From Sphingomonas sp. Root241 (GTDB lineage Bacteria > Pseudomonadota > Alphaproteobacteria > Sphingomonadales > Sphingomonadaceae), in the NCBI RefSeq assembly GCF_001428865.1, contig NZ_LMIV01000002.1:938903-1002902 (forward strand): a stretch of 64,000 bases of DNA. Reading direction: 5' to 3'. The stretch's first letter is position 1. Every line of letters begins with the position of its first letter. Both the position numbers and the translations under genes were made by a program. Below the pieces are notes generated by a model that worked only from the letters and a program-made list of their open reading frames with translations, was not told the origin of the DNA and made no database searches. This document shows positions 50,321 through 58,289 of this stretch, in pieces.

Positions 50321-50454
50321 AATCCTCCCTCGCTTCAGCGGGGGAAGGGGACCAGCGAAGCTGGTGGAGGGGGCTTGGCCACAGGCGGTTCGCTTGCGGC
50401 CAGGCCCACTCCGTCGCCTTCGACGCCACCTTCCCCGCTGCGCGAGGGAGGATT
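50321..50454. repeat. Palindromic repeat element between convergent genes
   Basis: Perfect 13-bp terminal inverted repeats, aatcctccctcgc (50321-50333) and gcgagggaggatt (50442-50454), enclose further hairpins (for example ggccacaggcggttcgcttg-type around 50378). It fills the gap between the GH43 stop (50314) and the chemotaxis receptor stop (50465). Confidence 0.85.
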
Positions 50455-50464
50455 GAAGGAAGAA

Positions 50465-52318
50465 TTAGAACGAAGCCCAGTCGTCCGATCCGGCGCCGTT
50501 GGCTATCGCGGCGATGGGCAGCGGCTTGACCGGGGAGACATAGCCGTTCGACTTCGCCGCGAGCCTGGCCGGTGCCGGCGAACGCATCGCGGCGACGCGC
50601 GCGCCATTGCCGACGTTGAACTTCGAAGCCTGCTCGCTGAGTGCCGCGACTTCGCCCGAGAGGTTGCGCGCGGCCGCCGAGGTCTGCTCGACCATCGCGG
50701 CATTCTGCTGGGTCGACTGGTCCATCGTCCCGATCGCGACGCTGATCTGAGTGATCGCAGTCGACTGCGCCTGATTGTCGGTCGCCATCTGGTTGAGCAG
50801 GCTGTGCACTTCGGCAACATCGCCCGAGATGTCGGCGAGCGCGCCGTCGACCTTCTGGACCATCTCCACCGCAGCGACGATGTCGGTCTGGGTGGCGGTG
50901 AGCTGGTCGCGGGCGCGGCCGGCCTCCTCTTCGGCGCGCATCGCGAGCGCTGAGACGAGATCGGCGACGACGGCGAAGCCGCGGCCCGCCTCGCCGGCGC
51001 GGCCTGCTTCCACCGCGGCGTTCATCGCGAGCACCCGCGTCTGAAACGCGATCTTGTCGAGGCCTTCGATCACGCTGTCGATGCCCTTGGCCGAATCCGC
51101 CACGCGCGTCATCGCCTGCACCGCTTCGTCGGCGATATTGCGGCCGCCCGAGACCGTGGTGATCGCGCCGTCGGCACGCTCGACAGTACGTCCCGCGGAC
51201 GCGGCGGTCGCCTTGAGGCGGCCGTCCATCTGGGTCACTGCCGCCGAAGTCTCTTCGAGGCTCGCGGCATTGGCTTCGGTGCGGCGGGCGAGATCCTCGG
51301 AGGCCTGGGCGATTTCGCCCGAGCCCGTGCGGATCGTCGCGGCGCTCTCCATCACCGTGCCGATCAGGTTGCGAAGCTCGGCCACCGCACCGTTGAAATT
51401 GACCTTCACCGATTCATATGCCGGCGAGAAGGCTTCGTGGATCTCGCTGGTCAGGTCGCCCTGCGCCAGCTTGCCGAGATTTGCCTCGAGCGTATCCACG
51501 ACGCGCTGCTGCTCGGCATCGGCGATCTTCTTGGCCGCGTCGGATTTCTCCTTCTCGATCGCCGCCTCGCGGAACACCAGAACTGCCTTGGCCATCGCGC
51601 CGATCTCGTCCCCGCGGTCCGTTCCCGGCACGTCGACGGCATTGTCGCCGCCGGCGAGCTTGTTCATCACGCCGGTCATCTGCGCGACCGGCGCCGCGAT
51701 GCCGCGCGAGAGCAACCAGCCGAACAGCACCGACACTGCGAGCGCGAAGGCGCCACCGATCCAGATCGCCCATTTGGCCGAAGCGACCGCCGCCTCTTCG
51801 GTGGCGATCCGCTTCACGACCCGCTCTTCCTGGACCTTGCCGATCTCCTTGATCAGCGGACGGATGTCGCCGAGCATCTTGACGCCCGAAAGCTCGCCCG
51901 CCTGGCCACGCGTCGCGGGATTGTGCGCGAGTTCGATGACGTGATCGAGCTTGCCGCGCAGCGTCTGCACATTGGCGACCAGCTGGTCGATACGGGCGTG
52001 CTGCTCGGGCGAAGTCGAGTATGTCTTGAACTCGGCGACCGTCTCGCCGAACTTCTGGCCATTCTCCTGATAGGTCTTGAGGAACTCTTCCTTGCCGAGG
52101 ATGGCGAAGCCGCGCGCGGCGTTCTGCTGCTCGAGCACGTCGGTCAGCAGCATCTGGCTTTTCTCGAGCGCGCGCAGCGACTGCTCCTTTTCGGCGGCCG
52201 CAGTGACGAGCGACGAGAGGTTCGAGAAGACGATCGTGCCGACACCGGCAAAGATCACAATCAGCGCGGCGAAGGCGCCGGCGAGCTTTCGAGAAATGGG
52301 GATGTTCTGCAAAGACAT
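50465..52318 (-). CDS. Methyl-accepting chemotaxis protein
   Basis: A 617-residue receptor (from the second of two adjacent ATGs; GGAG lies six bases upstream of it). Segment 1 is at residues 11-33 (LAGAFAALIVIFAGVGTIVF), then a CHASE3-like periplasmic helix bundle with ARGFAILGKEEFLKTYQENG, segment 2 (WAIWIGGAFALAVSVLFGWLL), HAMP, and the signalling domain with tip KIAFQTRVLAMNAAVEAGRA. The C-terminus DWASF fits the xWxxF tether that recruits CheR/CheB. Sitting beside sugar-uptake genes it may sense pectin-derived sugars; the ligand is unknown. No che genes are adjacent. Confidence 0.93.
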   Translation of the reverse strand: MSLQNIPISRKLAGAFAALIVIFAGVGTIVFSNLSSLVTAAAEKEQSLRALEKSQMLLTDVLEQQNAARGFAILGKEEFLKTYQENGQKFGETVAEFKTYSTSPEQHARIDQLVANVQTLRGKLDHVIELAHNPATRGQAGELSGVKMLGDIRPLIKEIGKVQEERVVKRIATEEAAVASAKWAIWIGGAFALAVSVLFGWLLSRGIAAPVAQMTGVMNKLAGGDNAVDVPGTDRGDEIGAMAKAVLVFREAAIEKEKSDAAKKIADAEQQRVVDTLEANLGKLAQGDLTSEIHEAFSPAYESVKVNFNGAVAELRNLIGTVMESAATIRTGSGEIAQASEDLARRTEANAASLEETSAAVTQMDGRLKATAASAGRTVERADGAITTVSGGRNIADEAVQAMTRVADSAKGIDSVIEGLDKIAFQTRVLAMNAAVEAGRAGEAGRGFAVVADLVSALAMRAEEEAGRARDQLTATQTDIVAAVEMVQKVDGALADISGDVAEVHSLLNQMATDNQAQSTAITQISVAIGTMDQSTQQNAAMVEQTSAAARNLSGEVAALSEQASKFNVGNGARVAAMRSPAPARLAAKSNGYVSPVKPLPIAAIANGAGSDDWASF

Positions 52319-52679
52319 CATGGGCTCCGTACGTTTCTCCGGCGGAGCCCGCGACGCGAGCGCCCGCGAACGCGCCCTCGCTTGCGCGGGTTCGGCGCGC
52401 CGGTCATCACACCATCATAGGAAGAAGGAGAGGGGCCCGGCGCCGCCAACCCCATATTATTCCGGAGAAAAACCGCGCCGATCATCGCGACCGCGCTATT
52501 CCCGCATCATTTCCATCGTTTGGCGTATGCCCTGATCAACTTCGAGATGTTCAATCAAATCAGGCGCATCGCGCATCTGGGCGGGTGTCGGGGCGAACGG
52601 CTTTGATCGATAGCGGCCATCGTCGATCCTCCCCGGCACGGGAGGATGGGAGCGTCCGCTTTCCACCGGTAGCGCGCCC
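52319..52679. other. Intergenic region upstream of chemotaxis receptor
   Basis: No gene is evident. It holds the leader and presumably the promoter of the chemotaxis gene (an AT-richer stretch at 52450-52530) and an 8-bp hairpin atcctccc-cggcac-gggaggat at 52626-52647 without a T run, 33 bp past the stop of the GntR gene, possibly its weak terminator. Confidence 0.5.
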
Positions 52680-53423
52680 TCAGCCCTCGGGCGGGGCCGC
52701 TTCGACCTGTTCGATCAGATCGAGCACATCGCCGATCAGCGTACGCATCGCCGTGCGGGCGGCTTCGGAATTGCGTGCCTCGATCGCGTCGCGCACCGCG
52801 GCGTGATCGGCGACATTGGCGGTGCGGCCCTTCATCCGGTTGGTGAAGCGGATCGATGTGCGCAGCGCGGTGCCCACCACGTCGCGGAACTGCGCGTAGA
52901 ACGGATTGCCCGACGCCCGCAGGATCGCGACGTGGAAGGCGATATCGGCTTCCAGCGTATCCTCGAGGCCCTGTTCGGCGGCTTCCATCCGCTCCAGCCC
53001 GTGCGAGATCCGGGCAAGATCCTCGGGCGTGGCGACACGCGCGGCCAGGGCGGCCGCCTCGGGCTCGATCGCGACGCGGAGCTGGTTGAACTGGCGGAGC
53101 AGGTCGACCGAGAATTGCCGTTCGAGCAGCCAGCGCAGCACGTCGGTGTCGAACAGGTTCCAGTTGGTCGCGGGCTGCACCACCGTGCCCTGGCGCGGGC
53201 GCGCGCTCAACAGCCCCTTGGCGGTGAGCATCTTGACTGCCTCGCGCGTCACCGATCGGCTGACCCCGTGCTGCTTGGCGAGTTCGGCCTCGGTGGGGAA
53301 GGCCTCGCGTTCATAGCGTCCGGTGACGATCGCGCGTCCCAGGCTGTCGAGCATTCCATAGGTCAAGTTGCGCCCGAGCTGGGGGCCCACGTCCTCCGCA
53401 TCGAGCCTCGGATAGTTCGGCAT
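52680..53423 (-). CDS. GntR/FadR-family regulator, probable controller of galactonate genes
   Basis: A 247-residue FadR-subfamily repressor. The winged helix is FPTEAELAKQHGVSRSVTREAV with KGLLSARPRQGTVVQP; the all-helical FCD effector domain starts near LFDTDVLRWLLERQ and includes FHVAILRASGNPFYAQF and VADHAAVRDAIEARNSEAAR metal-binding His/Asp positions. It is divergent from the SSS symporter-dgoK-dgoA unit, the same relation as DgoR in enterobacteria, so a ketodeoxygalactonate/galactonate effector is likely. A perfect 24-bp palindrome lies just upstream of its start. Confidence 0.9.
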   Translation of the reverse strand: MPNYPRLDAEDVGPQLGRNLTYGMLDSLGRAIVTGRYEREAFPTEAELAKQHGVSRSVTREAVKMLTAKGLLSARPRQGTVVQPATNWNLFDTDVLRWLLERQFSVDLLRQFNQLRVAIEPEAAALAARVATPEDLARISHGLERMEAAEQGLEDTLEADIAFHVAILRASGNPFYAQFRDVVGTALRTSIRFTNRMKGRTANVADHAAVRDAIEARNSEAARTAMRTLIGDVLDLIEQVEAAPPEG

Positions 53424-53441
53424 TTCGGTCGCCCCTTGATC

Positions 53442-53465
53442 GATCCTGACAGCGATGTCAGGATC
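53442..53465. promoter_or_regulatory. Perfect palindrome, probable GntR operator
   Basis: GATCCTGACA-gcga-TGTCAGGATC has 10-bp perfect arms and a four-base spacer, 19 bp upstream of the GntR start in the 196-bp divergent region. The length and symmetry suit a dimeric repressor, and the location suits autoregulation plus control of the symporter-dgoKA unit. Confidence 0.6.
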
Positions 53466-53509
53466 CTCTCCTCGTCATTGTTTCACCTACGTTAGCGAAG
53501 CGGGGGCGC

Positions 53510-53521
53510 TGGACAAGTCCA
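53510..53521. promoter_or_regulatory. Second dyad upstream of symporter gene
   Basis: TGGAC-aa-GTCCA, a perfect 5-bp-arm dyad, is followed by AT-rich aataaatacgataaatgaac, which could hold the -10 region of the symporter promoter. Candidate second binding site. Confidence 0.35.
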
Positions 53522-53619
53522 ATAAATACGATAAATGAACCAACGGCGCCCGATCGGGTGCCTCAGGCGGGCACAAGAGCGCGGCATCAGCCGCCGGCGC
53601 CCGGGGCAGGGAGGAAGCA

Positions 53620-55260
53620 ATGACGAGTCTCTCGAACATCGATCTGTTCGTCGTGATCGCCTATGCGATCGGAATTTTCGGCCTTGCGCAATGGGTTAGC
53701 CGTGAGAAGGCGGGCCATGCCAAGGACACGTCGGATTATTTCCTCGCGTCCAAGTCGCTGCCCTGGTGGGCGATCGGCGCCTCGCTGATCGCCGCGAACA
53801 TTTCTGCGGAGCAGATCGTCGGCATGTCCGGTTCGGGCTTTGCCATCGGCCTCGCGATCGCCTCCTATGAATGGATGGCGGCGCTGACGCTGCTGATCGT
53901 CGGCAAATTCTTCCTGCCGATCTTCCTGAAGAACCAGATCTACACGATGCCGCAGTTCCTCGAGCAGCGGTTCGGACCGACGATCCGCACGGTGATGGCG
54001 GTGTTCTGGCTCGTGCTCTACATATTCGTGAACCTGACCTCGATCATCTGGCTCGGTTCGATCGCGGTGACGCAGGTCGCCGGCGTCAATCAGGACGTCG
54101 CGCTGATCGGTCTCGGCACCTTCGCTTTGCTCTATCAGCTCCGCGGCGGCCTCAAGGCGGTTGCGCTCACCGACATCGTCCAGGTGACCCTGCTCGTCTT
54201 CGGCGGCCTCGTCGTCTCGTACCTCACGCTCAGCAAGATCGGCGGGGACTCCGGTTTCGTCGGCGGGTTCATGGAACTCACCCGTCGGGTCCCCGATCAT
54301 TTCGACATGATTTTGGAAAAGACAGGCAACGCGGCCGTCGACAAGGAGCGCTACGACAAGCTCCCGGGCATCGCGGTTTTGATCGGCGGCATGTGGATCG
54401 CCAATCTCTCTTACTGGGGCTTCAACCAGTACATCATCCAGCGCGCGCTGGCCGCCAAGAGCTTGCAGGAAGCACAGAAGGGCGTGATCTTCGCCGGCTT
54501 CCTCAAGCTGCTGATGCCGGTGATCATCGTGCTGCCCGGCATTGCCGCGGTGGTGCTCGCCCCTGAGTTGACCAAGCCCGACCAGGCCTATCCGACCATG
54601 ATGACGCTGCTCCCCACCGGGCTGCTCGGTCTCGTCTTCGCGGCGCTGATCGCGGCGATCATCGCGTCGACCGCATCGAAGATCAATTCGATCGCGACGA
54701 TCTTCACGCTCGACATCTACGCCAAGTTCAAGGGCGTGCAGACCCGCGCCGAGGACGCCGAGGGCACCACGGCGCACGAGACACGGCTGGTGCTGGTCGG
54801 CCGGATCGCGGCGGTGGTTTCGATCATCATCGCCATGGCGACGGCGCGCCCGTTGCTCGGCAGCCTCGATCAGGCGTTCCAGTACATCCAGGAGTTTTCG
54901 GGCTTCGTAACCCCGGGCATCACGGTCATCTTCCTGCTCGGCCTGTTCTGGCCGCGCGCGACCGAGGCGGGGGCGCTGGTGGGTGCGGTGGCATCGGTGG
55001 TGCTGAGCTTCCTGTTCTGGTTCCCCGCGGACTGGGGCGGCATCGCGGCGCTCAACGCGGTGCCGTTCATGAACCGCATGATGATCGTGTTCTTCCTCTC
55101 GCTCGCCCTCGCGGTGATCGTCTCGCTGGCCAGGCCGGCGCGTGCGGAGAGCAATTTGATCACGATGGAAGGCGTCAGCTTCCGCACTACCCGCGGCTTC
55201 AACATCGCATCCGCAATCATCATCGCCATCCTCATCGCATTGTACGCGATCTGGTGGTGA
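53620..55260 (+). CDS. SSS-family sodium/sugar symporter
   Basis: A 546-residue inner-membrane symporter of the vSGLT type with about 14 segments. Key parts: GHAKDTSDYFLASKSLPWWA, IGASLIAANISAEQIVGMSG (sodium/sugar site), MPQFLEQRFGPTIRTVMAVF, LRGGLKAVALTDIVQ and IIASTASKINSIATIFTLDI. SD GGGAGGAA before ATG 53620. The stop overlaps the dgoK GTG, so it is translated with dgoK and dgoA. Galactose or another hexose released from galactan is the likely solute. Confidence 0.9.
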   Translation: MTSLSNIDLFVVIAYAIGIFGLAQWVSREKAGHAKDTSDYFLASKSLPWWAIGASLIAANISAEQIVGMSGSGFAIGLAIASYEWMAALTLLIVGKFFLPIFLKNQIYTMPQFLEQRFGPTIRTVMAVFWLVLYIFVNLTSIIWLGSIAVTQVAGVNQDVALIGLGTFALLYQLRGGLKAVALTDIVQVTLLVFGGLVVSYLTLSKIGGDSGFVGGFMELTRRVPDHFDMILEKTGNAAVDKERYDKLPGIAVLIGGMWIANLSYWGFNQYIIQRALAAKSLQEAQKGVIFAGFLKLLMPVIIVLPGIAAVVLAPELTKPDQAYPTMMTLLPTGLLGLVFAALIAAIIASTASKINSIATIFTLDIYAKFKGVQTRAEDAEGTTAHETRLVLVGRIAAVVSIIIAMATARPLLGSLDQAFQYIQEFSGFVTPGITVIFLLGLFWPRATEAGALVGAVASVVLSFLFWFPADWGGIAALNAVPFMNRMMIVFFLSLALAVIVSLARPARAESNLITMEGVSFRTTRGFNIASAIIIAILIALYAIWW

Positions 55261-56123
55261 GTTTCGGCAGCCGCTTCCTCGCCGTCGACTGGGGCACGAC
55301 CAATAGGCGCGTGTTCCTGATCGATAGCGGTCAGGTCGTGAAGACCGAGCGTGACGACCGCGGGGTTACCTCGGTCGAGGACTTCGAAGCCGAGGCGGCG
55401 GCGATCCGCGGCCGCTTCGGCGACTTGCCGATGCTGCTCGCCGGCATGGTCGGTTCGAACATCGGCTGGCGGCCGGCGCCCTATGTCGCCGCGCCCGCCG
55501 GTGCCGCCGAACTCGCGGCGGGTTTGCTCTGGATCGACGATCGCACCGCGATCGTCCCTGGCATCTCGACGCTGATGAATGGCCGCCCGGATGTGATGCG
55601 CGGCGAGGAAGTCCAGTTGCTCGGCGCCGTAGCGGCCGGCCTCGTTCCGGCGGACTCCCTGCTCGCCCAGCCGGGAACCCACTGCAAATGGGTCGAGATG
55701 CGGGACGGCAGGATCGCCGACTTCGTTACCGCGATGACCGGCGAGTTGTTCGCATTGCTCCGCAAGCACGGCCTGCTCGCTTCCCAGCTCGGCAGCGAAG
55801 TCACGCTGGGCGGTGCCTTCCGCGAAGGTGTCGAGGACGGCAAGCGCCAGGACCTGGCGGCGTCGCTCTTCGGCATCCGCGCCGCGAAGATGCTGGGGCA
55901 ACGCGACGATGCCGACGCGGCCTCTTATGCCAGCGGCCTTCTGATCGGCACCGACGTCGCTGCCCGCCTCGCGACTTCGGCGCATGACGCCGTCCACGTC
56001 CTCGCCGATCCGGTACTGGGCGGCCTCTATTCCGCGGCCATTCAAGCCCATGGCCGCAATGCCTATCTGGTCGACAGCCACGCCGCGTTCGTCGCGGGTA
56101 TCAACGAGATCGTGAAACAATGA
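55257..56123 (+). CDS. dgoK: 2-dehydro-3-deoxygalactonokinase
   Basis: A 288-residue kinase of the DgoK family that phosphorylates 2-keto-3-deoxygalactonate at O6. The nucleotide motif is FLAVDWGTTNRRVFLIDSG; LLAGMVGSNIGWRPAPYVAAP, GVEEVQLLGA-type (RGEEVQLLGAVAAGL) and LAQPGTHCKWVEM follow. The start is GTG 55257 overlapping the symporter TGA (GTGA), or GTG one codon earlier. It is coupled to dgoA by an ATGA overlap. Together with galactose dehydrogenase and the dehydratase this completes the De Ley-Doudoroff route apart from a lactonase. Confidence 0.93.
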   Translation: MSFGSRFLAVDWGTTNRRVFLIDSGQVVKTERDDRGVTSVEDFEAEAAAIRGRFGDLPMLLAGMVGSNIGWRPAPYVAAPAGAAELAAGLLWIDDRTAIVPGISTLMNGRPDVMRGEEVQLLGAVAAGLVPADSLLAQPGTHCKWVEMRDGRIADFVTAMTGELFALLRKHGLLASQLGSEVTLGGAFREGVEDGKRQDLAASLFGIRAAKMLGQRDDADAASYASGLLIGTDVAARLATSAHDAVHVLADPVLGGLYSAAIQAHGRNAYLVDSHAAFVAGINEIVKQ

Positions 56124-56749
56124 CCCATGTCGCCGCCTTCGATGCCGCCTTCGCCCGCTGCCCGCTGATCGCCATCCTGCGCGGCGTGGCTCCGCACGAG
56201 GTCGAGGCCATCGGCGATGCGTTGGTCGATGCCGGCTTCACGCTGATCGAAGTCCCGATGAACTCCCCCGATCCGCTCGACAGCATCGCCCGCCTGGCGC
56301 GGCGCTTCGAGGGCAGGGCAGTGATCGGCGCCGGCACCGTCCTCACCGAAGGGCAGGTCGAGCAGGTCCGCGCCGTCGGCGGCACGATGATCATCTCGCC
56401 CAACGCCAACACCCGCGTGATCGCCGCCAGCGCCGAGGCGGGCATGACTTCGCTCCCTGGCGTGGTGACCCCCACCGAAGCCTTCGCCGCAATCGAAGCC
56501 GGCGCCACCGCGCTCAAGCTCTTCCCCGCCGAAGGCTCCAGCCCCGCCATCCTCAAGGCGATGCGCGCCGTGCTGCCGAAGGACATGCGCCTGCTCCCCG
56601 TCGGCGGGATCGCGCCCGACACTATGGGTTCGTGGCGCGAGGCGGGCGCGGCGGGCTTCGGACTGGGCTCGGCGCTCTACAAGCCCGGCCTCACCGCCGC
56701 CGAAGTCGGCGCACGCGCACGGGCGTTCGTCTCGGCACTGGCCAGCTGA
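56120..56749 (+). CDS. dgoA: 2-dehydro-3-deoxy-6-phosphogalactonate aldolase
   Basis: A 209-residue class I aldolase of the KDPG/KDPGal family that splits the phosphorylated acid to pyruvate and glyceraldehyde 3-phosphate. Features: LIAILRGVAPHEVEAIGDAL, FTLIEVPMNSPDPLDSI, AVIGAGTVLTEGQ, IISPNANTRVI, LPGVVTPTEAFAA and the Schiff-base lysine in GATALKLFPAEGSSP. Context with dgoK favours the galactonate rather than gluconate substrate. Last gene of the symporter-dgoK-dgoA unit. Confidence 0.93.
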   Translation: MTHVAAFDAAFARCPLIAILRGVAPHEVEAIGDALVDAGFTLIEVPMNSPDPLDSIARLARRFEGRAVIGAGTVLTEGQVEQVRAVGGTMIISPNANTRVIAASAEAGMTSLPGVVTPTEAFAAIEAGATALKLFPAEGSSPAILKAMRAVLPKDMRLLPVGGIAPDTMGSWREAGAAGFGLGSALYKPGLTAAEVGARARAFVSALAS

Positions 56750-56789
56750 CCGATTGATCGCCTAGGCTCCCTCCCGGAGAGGGGGCGCG

Positions 56790-58289
56790 GTGAACCGACC
56801 ACGCAGGAAAGTGATCATCATCGGCGGCGGCACCGCCGGCTGGATGGCCGCGTCGGCGCTCGGCAAGATGCTGCCGCATGCGTGCAGCGTCGAACTGATC
56901 GAATCCGCCGAGATCGGCATCGTCGGGGTTGGCGAAGCGACGCTCCCGCATCTGCGCGCCTTCATCCACACGCTCGGGCTCGACGAGGCCGAGTTCATGA
57001 CCGCCACCCACGCCACCTACAAGCTCGGCATCGAATTTCGCGATTTCGGCCAGCCGGGCGATTCCTATCTCCACCCGTTCGGCGATTTCGGCCGCCCGCT
57101 GAACAATGTGCCCTTCCTGCAATATTGGCTGCGGATGCGCGCGCTGGGGCAGGGGGGCGAGATCTTCGAATATTCGATGGCCAATGTCATGGCGGCGGCA
57201 AAGCGCTTCGCTCCGCCCGAGAGCGACCCCGCCTCTTTGCTCTCGAGGATCGGCTATGCCTATCAATTCGATGCGACGCGCTTCGGCCCCTATCTGCGCG
57301 GCTTCGCGGAAGGGCAGGGGGTGAAGCGTACCGAGGGCCGGATCGTCTCGGTCGAGCGCGACTCCGAAACCGGCGACGTCGCGGCGGTGCTGCTCGAAAG
57401 CGGCGTACGGGTGGAGGGCGACCTGTTCGTCGATTGCTCGGGATTCCGCAGCCTGCTGCTCGGCGACGCGCTGGGCGAGGAATGGGAGGACTGGTCGCAC
57501 TGGCTCCCCTGCGATCGCGCGATGGCCTTGCCCTGCGCCTCGCCTCCGGGCGAGATCGAACCGCTCACCCGCGCCACTGCGATGCCGGCGGGGTGGCGCT
57601 GGCGCATCCCGCTCCAGCACCGTGTCGGCAACGGCTATGTCTATTCGAGCGCGCATCTGTCCGATGACGAAGCGTCGGACGCGATCCTCGGCGCCGTGGA
57701 AGGCGAGGCGCTTGCCGATCCGCGCGTGCTCCGCTTCCGTGCCGGCCGCCGCAAGCGGAGCTGGTCGCACAATGTCGTCGCGGTCGGGCTCGCCTCGGGG
57801 TTTCTCGAGCCGCTCGAATCGACCAGCATCTATCTCGTCCAGGCGGCGATCACCCAATTGCTCGAACTGTTCCCGATCCGCGGCATCGAAGCCGCCGATC
57901 GCGACGAGTTCAACCGGCTGATCGACTATGAATATGACCGGATCCGCGACTTCCTGATCCTCCATTACCACGCCAGCACGCGCGACGATTCGGAGTTTTG
58001 GAACTATGTCCGCCACATGCCGATCCCGGACAGCCTGGCCGACAAGATCGAATTGTTCCGCCGCGCCGGGCGCATCCAGCGTTATGCCCATGGCCTGTTC
58101 TTCGAGCCGAGCTGGATCGCGGTGCTGATCGGGCAGGGCGTGATGCCCGAGGGGTGGGACCAGCGTATCGCGGCGGCGCCGCCGCAGGAACTCGGCCAGG
58201 CGCTCGAACGGCTGCGCGGCCGGATCGCGGTGGAGGTACGCGCGCTGCCCGGGCATCGCCAGACGCTCGAACGGCAGAAATTGCTGTGA
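56790..58289 (+). CDS. Flavin-dependent tryptophan-halogenase-family protein
   Basis: A 499-residue FAD enzyme. The GGGTAGW motif is at residues 12-18 (VIIIGGGTAGWMAASALGKM). The family lysine that activates hypohalous acid is Lys78 (TATHATYKLGIEFRDF), and the WxWxIP motif is present in AGWRWRIPLQHRVGNGYVYS. FLEPLESTSIYLVQAA is another family block. Start GTG 56790 with SD GGAGAGG. Its stop overlaps the GTG of a second, divergent relative (GTGA). Such genes often accompany TonB-receptor sugar loci in Xanthomonas, Caulobacter and Sphingomonas, with unknown natural substrate. Confidence 0.9.
   Translation: MNRPRRKVIIIGGGTAGWMAASALGKMLPHACSVELIESAEIGIVGVGEATLPHLRAFIHTLGLDEAEFMTATHATYKLGIEFRDFGQPGDSYLHPFGDFGRPLNNVPFLQYWLRMRALGQGGEIFEYSMANVMAAAKRFAPPESDPASLLSRIGYAYQFDATRFGPYLRGFAEGQGVKRTEGRIVSVERDSETGDVAAVLLESGVRVEGDLFVDCSGFRSLLLGDALGEEWEDWSHWLPCDRAMALPCASPPGEIEPLTRATAMPAGWRWRIPLQHRVGNGYVYSSAHLSDDEASDAILGAVEGEALADPRVLRFRAGRRKRSWSHNVVAVGLASGFLEPLESTSIYLVQAAITQLLELFPIRGIEAADRDEFNRLIDYEYDRIRDFLILHYHASTRDDSEFWNYVRHMPIPDSLADKIELFRRAGRIQRYAHGLFFEPSWIAVLIGQGVMPEGWDQRIAAAPPQELGQALERLRGRIAVEVRALPGHRQTLERQKLL

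Noticed and set aside
56691..58256. Minus-strand frame of about 520 codons opposite the first halogenase-like gene
   Set aside because: Shadow frame; the plus strand has start, ribosome site and complete FAD and halogenase motifs.
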